From contig JAAALK010000283.1 of assembly GCA_019279435.1 (NCBI GenBank), positions 56,773,700 to 56,837,699 on the forward strand: 64,000 bases of DNA. The letters run 5' to 3'. The DNA comes from Zizania palustris (lineage: Eukaryota; Streptophyta; Magnoliopsida; Poales; Poaceae). The notes below the pieces were generated by a model. It saw nothing but the letters and a program-made list of their open reading frames with translations, did no database searches and was not told where the DNA came from. This document shows, in pieces, positions 25,703 to 36,035 of the stretch (position 1 is its first letter; every line of letters starts with the position of its first letter). Made by a program: the position numbers and the translations under genes.

Positions 25703-26315
25703 ATGACGGTAATTAATTGGAATTTTTCATGTTTCCTCTGGCTCAATCTGCTGATGATCTGATGGTGAACTCGATACTCTCGAAATCTTGTGCTGGTGCA
25801 GATCGTAGAGATGCAGATGAACATCGACTGCGATGGATGCGAGGACAACGTCAGGAAGGCTCTCCTGAGGCTTCAAGGTTTGTAACGTCTGATTTAGCAT
25901 CCATTGATCCATTAATCACTCTGGATTAACTGAATTGTTGATGTTGTCGTTGTCTTTAGGCGTGGACTACGTGGACATGGACAGGACGAGGGGCAAGGTG
26001 ACGGTGACGGGATCGACGAGCCAGAAGAAGGTGTTGCGTGCGCACGGCGCACGGGGAGGCTCGCCGTGCTGTGGCCATCGGCGTACGACACGGAGCACCA
26101 CTACCGCCACCACCACCAGGCCAAGCCCGTCGCCGTCGCACGCGCACCACTACTAGCAGCAGCAGTACAGCTCGTACAACTACCGCGTCCACGGCTACTT
26201 CGATTCCGACCTCCATGGGTACAGCCACCACCTGCACGACCACGCCGACGTCGTGCCGATCGCCGCGCGGAACTACTTCAGCGACGAGAACCCGCACGCC
26301 TGCGCAATCATGTGA
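25703..26315 (+). pseudogene. Heavy-metal-associated isoprenylated plant protein (HIPP), broken copy
   Basis: Exons 25703-25708, 25802-25877 and 25960-26315 (a two-codon first exon is usual for this family). The N-terminal HMA domain is intact: MTIVEMQMNIDCDGCEDNV carries the metal-binding CxxC (C-D-G-C), followed by GVDYVDMD and KVTVTG. The tail is damaged. After KKVLRA the expected continuation (RRTGRLAVLWPSAYDTEHHY) is found one frame over at about 26045-26135. The original frame then resumes, hits TAG at 26154-26156, and runs on to end in CAIM plus stop (26313-26315), a CaaX prenylation signal. So two compensating one-base shifts and a nonsense codon separate the metal-binding part from the lipid anchor. 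As read, the product stops after an unrelated tail and lacks CaaX. A sequencing error is possible. It is convergent with TyrA. Confidence 0.8.
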
Positions 26316-26876
26316 CCATGTATGCGCCCCTCTGTTTCTTGTGTGGCTTTGTGCCGTTCCAGAGGTCGTCTAGCTTGTGCTGAGTACACTGTACACCTCC
26401 CTAGTTCTCTACTTCTGTACCTGCAACTTGTTTGAATCAAAGGCAAAGTTTGCTTCCCGGATCAAGATTGCCAAATAGTTTTTCAACCAAGCATTTTTAC
26501 AACTTATGCATTCTCTTAGATTCCAATTTCCTTCATGGTGCCTGGCGAAAAATCATATTACATGATTATAAATTATTCCTTAAATATTGAAGGACAACTT
26601 GTTCCTTAATTTTTTAGCTAACACCTAAGAAACACTACACACATACATCTCGTATTACAACAGTGAGAAAAAAACACACCTAGAATTAGCATTTTGGAAC
26701 CATCACAAATTTCACATAGTTTGAAAATACCATCTCTTCATGTCATTCACATGTGCGATGGTATTTTCCAACTGCCACCTCTTGTCATGGTACTCGCTTA
26801 ATTATCTCTTTTGTCAAGTGTAGGAGACTGTCTAATGGAGACGGGGGATTTGTGCAACTTCTGTGTGGTTGTGTGG
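26316..26876. other. Convergent 3' flanks of HIPP and TyrA
   Basis: Holds the probable 3' untranslated regions of both neighbours. One short hairpin has arms GAAAATACCATC (26723-26734) and GATGGTATTTTC (26757-26768). No gene seen. Confidence 0.4.
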
Positions 26877-28798
26877 TTATAGGAGAGAAGAAGGGATCCC
26901 AGCAGCATTGATCTGAGCTTCATTTGACATTACTGAAGGGGCCCCTGGGATAGGGACCCTCTCTACAATTTGTTTTCTTAGTAAATCATGGAGCCTACCA
27001 TACAGCATCTGCTTGACCTTCTCAAATGCCATCTCCAGGTTGTCCATCTGCACATATGTGGATTTCAATCTTGATCACACAACTGTAACTAATACTAATT
27101 GCATACAAGGATGGCGCAACAGACTGGCATGGAGAGTGAACTTTGACATGGAGAGTGAACTTGCCTGTTCTGTGGCATTCACATTGTACATGAAGAGCCC
27201 ATAGTACAGGTCGAAACTATCACTTACCGTGTTTTCAGACTGCAAAAGTTTCAGGGCAAAGATTGCGATTTGCAAATACAAACAGTTAACAAGCTCTTGA
27301 GAACAGATAATACATCAATCTGCATGAATTTCACTCAACACTGCTTACAAGTTTCAGAAGGGTCTCATAACCTTTGGTGTTGATTGGCGTGGACTTGAGG
27401 TCGAGCTGTGCCAAAATCCTGCTTCAATTACACAGAATTAGTATTGGACTCTTTATCGTTCCCTAAATGGAGTAAATTGATGTGATAAACAAGCACATGA
27501 AGATACATTTGGTTAGTCAGGGAAATGGTTCCAGATGGATAACCTGTTGCTCACCTCCCAATGGTGTGCGTGATGAACTGGCTCCCTGCGGCATAGCGAT
27601 CATGCTCTGCACATGACATCTCCACCATCCTACATCCCTACCAGCAAGCAACAGAAAGAAACAAGAGAACAACAGTTTGCACGCATTCAGTAAATCTCAT
27701 CAGTTACATCAGCTGATCTAACAACAACTCCCTTCATATATCCACTTTGAAGAACAAGAGCGTAACAAAATTCTGACTGATAAATCACTCAATTGAAATA
27801 CCTCCCGCTCAAACATGCTCAAGAACTGCTCGCACTTGGCTGCTTGATCCCCATCCTGCGCAACACGGACCTTGTCGTAGACGAAGGGGAGCCCATTCCA
27901 GCCGTTCTTGCCACTCTCTGGCCCAAACATAGGGTGCGTGCAAACAATCCCAAACCCCGGAGGGAGAATCTGTCAACAAAATGTGCCACACGACAATAAT
28001 CAAGTCGATGTCACTACTACAAAACGGCACAAGCCAACTAATTCTTGACCAAAAGAATAGTATGTTACGCCATCCGAGATTGATAGCTCCACTAGTTTAG
28101 AGTTTGTTCTAGTAGCTTGGTCAGTACGTGTTGAATCTTGGCAGGAATGGACAATGACGTGGTAGTAGGCGAATCTGATTCCAGATGCTGTTGGGAGCTG
28201 GCGGCAGATTATTGTATTTGTTGGTGTGTACCTGAAGGAGGAGGTTGCGGGGGAACTGCTTGACGGAGAGCACGTCGGCGACGACGGTGTCGGGGTGGAG
28301 CTTGTGGAAGGGGATGGTGCGGACGACGGCCTCCGTGGAGAGGATGGAGCTGCAGAGCAGCAGCACGTCCGGCCGCGCCTCGCACAGCGCCTCCACGGTG
28401 GCGAAGAAGCGGATCCCGTGGCGGGCGCAGTAGTCGGAGTAGTCGGATCTGGAGGTGGCCAGCACGGCGTGGCCCTGCCGCTGGATGCCGGCCGCGATGA
28501 ACTGTCCGAAGTTACCGAACCCGACGATCCCCACGCGCAGCACCGCCCCCGGTGAGGCCGTGGGCGCCGACAGCGATGAGGCATCGTCGGCACAGCACGG
28601 GTCGGCGTCCTGCGGCTGCTCGGGCGCGGGGACTCTGGGAGTGGGTGCCCATCGTGCCCTAGTGAGTTGCCTGGTCGGGCGGAGGGGCGCGAAGGCGCAG
28701 AAGTCGGGGGTGTAGCGGAGCAGCAAGGTGGACGCGTCGGCGGCGGCGGAGGAGGAAGAGGTGGGGTGGGTGGAATGGAGGAAGGAGGAGGAGGCCAT
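26877..28798 (-). CDS. TyrA: Arogenate dehydrogenase, plastid (tyrosine biosynthesis)
   Basis: Six exons on the minus strand: 28232-28798, 27802-27969, 27555-27637, 27349-27418, 27165-27239 and 26877-27047. They join in phase to 377 residues. The enzyme oxidatively decarboxylates L-arogenate to L-tyrosine using NADP+, in the plastid stroma. Residues 1 to about 80 form a Ser/Thr/Ala/Arg-rich transit peptide (MASSSFLHST...). The dinucleotide-binding loop GFGNFG is at 93-98, and the conserved THPMFGPESG segment at 200-209 is part of the substrate site. Helical dehydrogenase segments (GSQFITHTIGR, SDSFDLYYGL, LYGRLHDLLRKQ) follow. Intron 5 has a GC donor (exon ends at 27165; intron begins GCAAGT). 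The start is the first ATG fitting the transit peptide; an upstream ATG at 28901 is in another frame. A MULE sits 118 bp upstream of the ATG. Confidence 0.93.
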
Positions 28799-28906
28799 GA
28801 TCGATCGGGGCGAGGGAAGCTGTCGTGATCGATCGATTCGGCTGGCGCATGGAGAAGACGAGTCGAGTGGGGTTGGTGGCGGGGCCCCACCCACGGTCCA
28901 TCGCGT

Positions 28907-28915
28907 TTTACTTTA
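28907..28915. repeat. Left 9-bp target duplication of the MULE
   Basis: TTTACTTTA, repeated exactly at 44542-44550 immediately outside the other terminus. Confidence 0.95.
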
Positions 28916-29034
28916 GGGTTTTTTTTATATATGTCATTACAATTTCCGTGCATTGCAACTTTGCTATTATAAGTCGTCTATTTGTACATATGTCATTACA
29001 ATTTTTCTCTTGTGCCATTTTGTACGCTTTGACC
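28916..29034 (+). repeat. MULE left terminal inverted repeat
   Basis: Pairs with 44414-44541 with a few substitutions and short indels. It contains two copies of ATGTCATTACAATTT. The transposase promoter usually lies in or next to this repeat in MULEs. Confidence 0.92.
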
Positions 29035-29489
29035 CTTGGTCAGCTCTACCATAACTGCGCAAAGACCCAAATGCCCTTGAGCCCCACCTATATATCTCCT
29101 CCCAGCCTTTTGGCCCTTGCTCCAGACCGATGCGATGACGCCCCCAAGAACCCTAGCTCGACGGCGGCGACCTCCTAGCGGCGGCGACAAGCTCTTCTCT
29201 AGGTAACCCTAGCTTGCTTGCTTGTTCTTCATCCGCTACCGTCCCCTAAAGATGCGGCTAATGGAGTAGCCCCCTAGCTTCATTGACGGAGGGAGCAAGG
29301 TCAAGGCGTGTGGCGGTGGCTAATGGAGCAGGTGGAGGTGGATAATCCCGGCAGAAGTGCAGCAGCAACTTCGTAGCAGGACAGGTATGGCACATTCATC
29401 TCGGGTACCCCATTAATCCCTGAGACATGTCACATGCTCATGCATTAGTTGAAGCATTCTCTTCTTTTTGTATTGTTGATGTGTTGTAG

Positions 29490-32378
29490 GCATGATTTGT
29501 TCAATCTAGAGATTAAGGTCGAAGGTTTCTGCTCTAAGCTTGAAAATGGTAGAAAATCATACTGTAAGGGGAGTGTTATTAAGTGGGATATTGAGATAGG
29601 TTCGTTTTCATTCGGTTTGTTGATGACTAGCTTGAGCAGTAAGATCAAATGGGCGCCTGATCAGGTTGCCACAGTTTGGTATTTTCACAAGTTTATTCAT
29701 CAGGACGTGCGGATGAGGGATGATGCAGGGATGACTGAAATGTTTGAGCAGTATAAGTCTGAGATGTGTTGCATGCTCATTGTGGCAGTGTTTGACAAAG
29801 CCTTTATTAACCAGCATGAGCATGATGACCTAGAGCTTATATGCATTATTCCACCTAAAATTCCAATTGTTGCTGCTCAAATGGTCCCAGTTATTCCTGA
29901 ACCAGACCTCTTTGACAATGGGGAGGAGTATGTGGGTGTCGACGATGAGTATTTTTATTTCCCACAACCTGACCCACATAGTGACCAACCACCACAACAA
30001 CCATCTTATGAGTATGCAACTCAAACTGATGAGAGTCCAACTAATAATGCAGCTGGTGGGGTGAGTGGTGAGGATTTTGCTCAAGCTAGTACACCTAAAG
30101 ATGAGTTGAATGATGATGATCCCCAGGTTCCTCAAGTTATCCATGACCCAGACAACCCAAACATCAGCCAAGGGGTTGTTTTCCCAAATATTGTAGTCTT
30201 CAGGAAGACCATAAGGCATTTTGCTATTAAGGAGGGTTTTGAATTTACTGGTATCAAGACAGACAAGACAAGATTTCTTGCATCTTGTGCTGCCAAGGGT
30301 TGTCCTTGGCGCATTCATGCCTCTAGGATTACTGAAGAGCAAACAATAAAGGTATGTGAGGTTGACTCATTTTCCTTTTTTGTAATTTCTTTTTTTGTAG
30401 TTGATGAATAACTTCTTATTGTAGATTAAGAAGCTCCCACATGCACATAATTGTTCCACCACCAAACTGAGGGAATGCAAGATGGCCTCTCAATCATGGT
30501 GTGCAGACAAGTTGCAGGACTAGTTGAAGAAAAACCCAGAGAAGGGACCCACAGATGCAAAAGAGAAGTTGGAGGAGGAGTTTGGAATAAAGCTCAAATA
30601 CAGCAAGGCATGGTCAGGTATGAAGGTAGCTCTTGAACAAATACATGGAAGGTATGAAGAAAGTTTCCAACTTCTTTTTAATTGGAAAGCAGAGATAGAA
30701 CTGTGTAGCCCTGGGTCTATAGTACAAATTGACCTATCTGGCCCTTCGGATAAAAGATCCTTCAACAGGATTTTTGTAGCTTTCAAGCCTTGTATAGATG
30801 GATTTTTTGCTGGGTGTAGACCATTTATTGGAGTTGATGCCACTAGTCTCAATGGGAAATATACAAGGCAACTGGCTTCTGCTACTAGTGTAGATGGGCA
30901 CAACTGGTTGTATTATGTTGCTTTTGCAATTTTTAATTCTGAAACTGAGGACAACTGGACATGGTTCATGCAGAATTTGCATAGGGCAGTTGGGTGTCCT
31001 TCTGGCCTAGTAATATGTACAGATGCATGTAAGGGTCTAGAGAAAGTTGTAGGTTTAGTTTTCCCTAATGTTGAGTATAGGGAATGTATGAGGCATTTAT
31101 ATGGAAATTTCATGAAGCACTTCTCTGGAGAGGTGTTCACTGAACATCTATACCCTGCTGCTAGGAGTTACACTGAGGACATGTTTAGATGGCACATGAA
31201 CAAAATTTTTGAGTTTTCACCACCAGCCATAGAGTACTTGCAGCAATATCATAATAGGATATGGTATAGGTGTGGTATGTTAGAGGTCAGTAAATGTGAC
31301 TACCTGACAAATAATGTGTCTGAAAGTTTCAATAATCAAATCAAGAAGATGAAGGGCTTTTTACTCCATGAGTTGGTTGATAGCTTGAGAGAGTTAATCA
31401 TGGAGAAGAGGAACCTTAGAAGGAAAATTGCTAGGCAAATGGCAGATGGAATTTTGCCTGGTGTCATCAAGGACCTGAATACAATTAGCCAAAACCTAAA
31501 AGTAGTCAAGGTTGCAGTTAGTGATGATGACTTTGCTGAGGTGACCATAGTTGATCAATGGAACAACCATAAAAGGCACACAATAGATTTGGCCAGGAAG
31601 AAATGCTATGCAGGGAATGGCAGTTAACTGGAAAACCATGTAAGCATGCCTTAGCTTGGATTTTATCCAACAGAGGACTGAAGATTGAAGATTTTGTCCA
31701 TGAATACTACTCTGTTGCTAGGTTCAAAGGTGCCTATGCAACCAGAATTGAACCCATGCGAGACAGGTCACAGTGGCCAGAGGTAAATTACTAAGTTTGC
31801 ATTTATTTTTGTAACTTATGCTAAATGATATTTGACTTGTGTTTTTTGGTCTACTAAGGTGAATCTTGACTTTAAAGTCCATCCTCCACTCCTGGGAAGG
31901 TCAGCAGGAAGACCTAGAGTCCAAAGGATTAGAGGCTGTATGGAGAAAAATGCAACAAAAAAGAAGGTGAAATGCAGGAGATGTGGTGATTTTGGGCACT
32001 TCACCAAGACATGTAAGAGTGCTATGCAGGGAGAAGTTGCACCACCTGAGACATCCTCTACGAGGTAAATCTGTGTAGGTCACATTGATTCATGAGTTCT
32101 CACAATTTATGTTGACTTTTCTTGCTTGGTGGTCATGTAGGCAAGATGAGCCAGGGCCATCACAGGTGTCTAAAAAGAAGAGGGCAGCACCAAAACCTAA
32201 GAAGACCCCACTGAAGAAGAAGCTCAAGAAGGTTGCAAGTGCTCCACAACCAAGTGTTGTCAAGAGCCTCTATGAATGGCTTGGGCAACCACAACCTTCA
32301 AGTCAGCCTATAGGTTCTCAAGGTCCTCAGGCCTCACAAGATGTTGCTACTAGATCTCTTGATCCTGGTTTCATATAG
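29490..32378 (+). pseudogene. mudrA-like MULE transposase, inactivated
   Basis: Exons as read: 29490-30351, 30425-31782, 31859-32064, 32141-32378; an initiating exon upstream of 29490 was not resolved. Domains in order: a MuDR-type N-terminal domain (DLFNLEIKVEGF, then ATVWYFHK) with an acidic linker; a zinc-binding block (LASCAAKGCPWRIHAS...HAHNCS); and the MULE transposase core with the acidic residues in GVDATSLNGKY, VICTDACKGL and NNVSESFNNQI. A SWIM zinc finger (CREWQLTGKPCKHALAW) and a CCHC knuckle (CRRCGDFGHFTKTC) follow, then a Lys-rich tail. Two breaks are visible: an in-frame TAG at 30521-30523, and a one-base loss near 31610 that shifts the frame just before the SWIM motif. The enzyme would cut and insert MULE ends in the nucleus; this copy cannot make a full protein. 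Confidence 0.9.
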
Positions 32379-32389
32379 CACTGCTGAAG

Positions 32390-32590
32390 ACTATGTTAGG
32401 AGTATTTTGTTGATAGCATGTGACTATGTTAGGAGTATTTTGTGGGATGATGCTATGTATTTTGTTGATGGTCTGTGACAAGTGACCAAAACTATGTAGG
32501 CATATTGATGGTATGTGACAAGTGACCAAAACTATGTATTTTGTTGATGGTCTGTGACAAGTGACCAAAACTATGTATGGTCTGTGACTA
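32390..32590. repeat. Short tandem repeats after mudrA
   Basis: Three to four imperfect copies of a unit containing TTGATGGTCTGTGACAAGTG and ACCAAAACTATGTA, within the MULE downstream of the transposase stop. Confidence 0.85.
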
Positions 32591-32846
32591 CGCCATTTAA
32601 CAATGTTTGATCAAAATGTAGTTTCCAACAGAGTTGGTTCACTATTGCTGTCATTACAATTGATACACTGATAATTTGTCCACAACCAGCCAATAAATAT
32701 TTAAAGCATGGGTCCTTAAAGCATTTGCAGCAATACATATCAAGTGACCAATACTTGGTTCACTAATTCTTTCATAATTATAGTTGGTACACTGGATAAG
32801 TGATCAATGCACTTTTCATAACAGGATTACACTTAGTTCATTACAA
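32591..32846. other. MULE interior between transposase and Copia insertion
   Basis: No gene of its own. The rightmost bases, read on the minus strand, would have been the last codons and 3' end of the GRF zinc-finger gene before the Copia insertion. Confidence 0.5.
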
Positions 32847-32851
32847 CAATA

Positions 32852-34862
32852 TGTTGGACCGGAAACGGCGACCAGAGGGGGGGTGAATGGGAGCTTTTAA
32901 AATTTCTGGCTAAGAACTTAGCCTTCGGTTCTGTTCTGTCTTCTGCGGAACAGGCTTCGAACGCAACCTTCGAAGGTCTGGTTCGGAGGTACTTCGACAG
33001 CTCCGAACACAGGCTTCGCAGGAGCAAAAGTTCGAAGCCAAGAAGACTTCGCTCCACTAACAACCCTCGAAAATCTACTCTGCTAAGTCAGTGCAGGCTC
33101 CGCACACGAGGTGCTTCGAGCAGGCTTCGCACTTCACCCTTCGCAAGAGTGGACAGCCCCCTGAGGACTTCGACCAAGTACTTGGCGACAGCAACGGGTG
33201 CTGGGCTTCGTACCCGAAGGTCTACACGCACACGCAAATGGACTACGCTAAGGGCTTCGACACAAGAAGCACAACGGGAAAAGATCAGGGCTTCGCTAGT
33301 AAGCAGCGAGGTTTTGCCTCGTGTTACACAGAGCGACAGCACACTGACAAAACACACCTCGCACGAAAAACAACCTTCGCCTCAACAGGCTTCGGTGCAC
33401 TAAACTAGCGAAGTATGTAGATCGAGCTCAAGCAAAAAGCACAAGACAAACAGGGCTTCGCCGCTTGAACAAGGAACACTGAAAATGAACTCAGGATGTA
33501 TTCAATCGAAGTGTGGCTACAGGAGCTCAACAGTAAATGCTCAAAGTGTTAAATGTTACCTACCGAGCCCCCATATTTATAGCCCACGGCTTCATCCTAA
33601 GGAAGTGACTACTTTACCCCTAGGGTTTACAACAGATTTGTCTCTACAGAACTAAGGGGTACAAAAGGTAGTCCACCTTTATTTTGGAGGCTTCTCTGTC
33701 AGCTGCAGAGGGGACAGTGTCAGCCTTTTTCAGAACAGACAGTGTCAGCCTTTACAGAGTTGACTTCTGGAACCTCCCTTCGCACGCGAGGGTGCGGAAG
33801 CTTCGGCGAGAAGCCTGCAGCCTGTTGGCCTTCGCTCCGCCGAAGAAGACCTTCGATACAGTGACGGTTTTGAGCCGAAGCCGTCAAAGCCCTTGGGCCT
33901 TCGCACCACCACCTCCGGAGTGGATCACCACGGCTTCGCAGCTACTCCGAGCTCGAACACCGTCCGTCCGTGTACCGAAGCCATGCATGGCCGAAGCACC
34001 TCAAGTCATCCTCACTCCGGAGCTAGCCTCGCTCCGAAGTCCTTCACACTCCGAAGCTCCACCTTCGGAGTACCACCCTTCGAAGTCCCTCCTTCGTCCA
34101 AGGCCTCCGCATGAAGCATTCCATGAGCACTTCGTCGCAGTGTCTCACTCCGAGCACACTCCTCGACGAGCCTCACCCGGACCATGCCTTCAATGCGCCT
34201 CGACTTCTGAGAGCTTCGTCGGGCCACCTTCGAGTGTCTCCCTCCGGAGCACACTTCGAACACCTTGCCTCCGCAGAGGACTTGTTCCACCAACTCCGAA
34301 GTCACTCCATTCGGAGTACCTTCGAAGTGCCTCACCTCCGAGGACTTGTCTCGGAGTACCTTCAGCCGGAGCCACGCTCCGCACTCTCTGCCTTCACCTG
34401 GTACGCCTCGACCCGAGGACCGACCCGGACCACCTTCGCAGCCACCGTGACGGAGCTCCCCGCTCCCTTGGCATCAAACCACCCGCTTGACCCAAGTTCA
34501 CCTGGCTCGAACCCTGTCCGTCGCCTCCGAAGTCCCTGCGCACCACCGACAAGCAGACAAGTGTATCCAGTACTCCGGAGACCTCTCCGGGTTAGCAACC
34601 TTCAGCACACACTCCGGTGTACCGCCCAAAGTACCGAAGCCATCGGTACGAACCCTGTCATCGCGTACTGTCGGACCCCTCCGACGAGCACACTCCGCTG
34701 CACAGCTGCAGCAAGCAAACACCGAACATACTCCGGTGACACACCTCCGAACACCCTTCGGAGGTACCACCTCCGAAGCCCCTCCGGAGGTACCCTTCGA
34801 ACAGAGGGTAAAATCCAGTCAATCACTCATCACAAAACACCGAAACCACCCTTGGTTTCTCA
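32852..34862 (-). repeat. Copia 3' LTR
   Basis: 2011 bp, same length as the other LTR. The only difference seen by eye is A at 34604 versus G at 43483. It is unusually rich in TTCG, CTCCGAAG and its reverse complement CTTCGGAG. Open frames up to 268 codons in it recur in both LTRs and look like composition effects. Confidence 0.96.
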
Positions 34863-34873
34863 ATCTCCCCCTT
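34863..34873 (-). promoter_or_regulatory. Copia polypurine tract
   Basis: Reads AAGGGGGAGAT on the element's strand, directly next to the 3' LTR; it is the expected plus-strand primer. Confidence 0.85.
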
Positions 34874-34989
34874 GATGAGTGCATTGACAACCCAATCCAA
34901 ATTCAAGAAAATTTTAAAAATTTCAGCACACAAGTGACCATAAAAACTCAGAAAAGAGCCAAAGCATGTCACTTGATAAAAGAAATTTT

Positions 34990-35153
34990 CTCCCCCTTTG
35001 TAAAAGAGTAAAAGCCCCTTCGGCAAATTTCCCTTTGAATAAAAACTCCCCCTGAGATGAGCAAATTTTTCTCCCCCTTTATGTCAAAAATCTCTCCCCC
35101 TTTAGAAATAATGCCTTCTTGCAGCAGAGAACATAGCAAAATCTCTCCCCCTT
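34990..35153 (-). repeat. Multiple additional polypurine-tract copies
   Basis: Five further copies of AAAGGGGGAG or a near match at about 34990-34999, 35046-35053, 35071-35080, 35094-35103 and 35144-35153, in the untranslated region between pol and the 3' LTR. Another occurs near 36031. Such repeats are a described Sirevirus feature. Confidence 0.8.
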
Positions 35154-36030
35154 TGGCAATGCAAGCATCAAGGAGCATTCAAAAGATGCAAAGCTGCGAT
35201 ATGAATAGAATTGCAAAGACATATAATGCAAAAATATGCCAAAATTAACACAAATGATCATTTGCTCAGCTCAATTTAACAATCTGTGAAACAAGATGAT
35301 GGCATGTGATTTTGTCATTTTGAAGTAAAAGCATCACCACTTAATCATAGTAGTTAGACATGAGAAGGCAAGGACTGCGCAAAGCTAACAAGTTCTACCA
35401 TAGACAGACAAGTCTTGTTCAAAAGGAGCTGTGAAAGCAAACTTGATGATCAATTAATTTTGATGTTCTTTTTCTTAATGCCAGGGGTTATTTGTTTGTC
35501 CACCTTATACTTTCCAATCAGGCCAAGCCTAGGCAAGAAAGCCATCTGAAGCTTAAGGCGGTGATTTTGGCATACACTACACTATCCCAGTTCAGACCAA
35601 TGTGCAATGGTAAGCAGTCTAGAATAGAGTAGTGCGACAAACAAACCCTCCTGGATCTTTTCATTGAAACCAGGCAAATCATGGATTTTTGATTTTGATT
35701 TGGATAGATTAAATATTTTGATGAGTATCCATGAATAAAGAACACAATTTTTCAAGTTGCATATTTTAGCATCCAAGGAACAGTGTCTTGCTGTCAAGTA
35801 GATAAAAGATAGCTAAAAGCAGTCCAGCCTAAACAAGCTAGATACAAGATTGTGCGGTGAGCAAGTTTTGTTTTTAGAAAATAAAACATCATGCACAATC
35901 AATGTTCCAGACACATTTCATAGAGCTGAGCTGTCATGAGTTCTTTGAATTAGAAGCAGGCATATAATAGCAAAAGATGTAAGTGCAATTCCACACATAA
36001 TGAGCATATGCAAGACAATTAAAATCAGCT
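35154..36030. other. Copia untranslated region between pol and 3' LTR
   Basis: No envelope-like or other extra gene is recognisable here; open frames are short. Confidence 0.6.
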
Positions 36031-36035
36031 CCCCC

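Noticed and set aside
27218..27228. Perfect GTAAGT donor inside TyrA exon 5
   Set aside because: Using it would remove the conserved SDSFDLYYGLFMYN segment; the GC donor at 27164 keeps both protein and phase.
28000..28953. 317-codon minus-strand frame over TyrA exon 1
   Set aside because: It is an alternative frame of the same exon; the frame with transit peptide and GFGNFG loop is the real one. The plus-strand frame at 28226-28555 is its antisense shadow.
29830..30342. 170-codon minus-strand frame
   Set aside because: Antisense shadow of the mudrA-like coding sequence.
33684..34875. Open frames of 254-268 codons in the left LTR, repeated at 42563-43760
   Set aside because: They lie wholly in LTR sequence, exist in several frames at once, and consist of Ser/Pro/Arg/His-rich translations of CTCCGAAG-type repeats; no protein family is recognisable.
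34863..36030. Possible envelope-like gene of the Sirevirus-like element
   Set aside because: No long frame or membrane protein pattern exists between pol and the 3' LTR.
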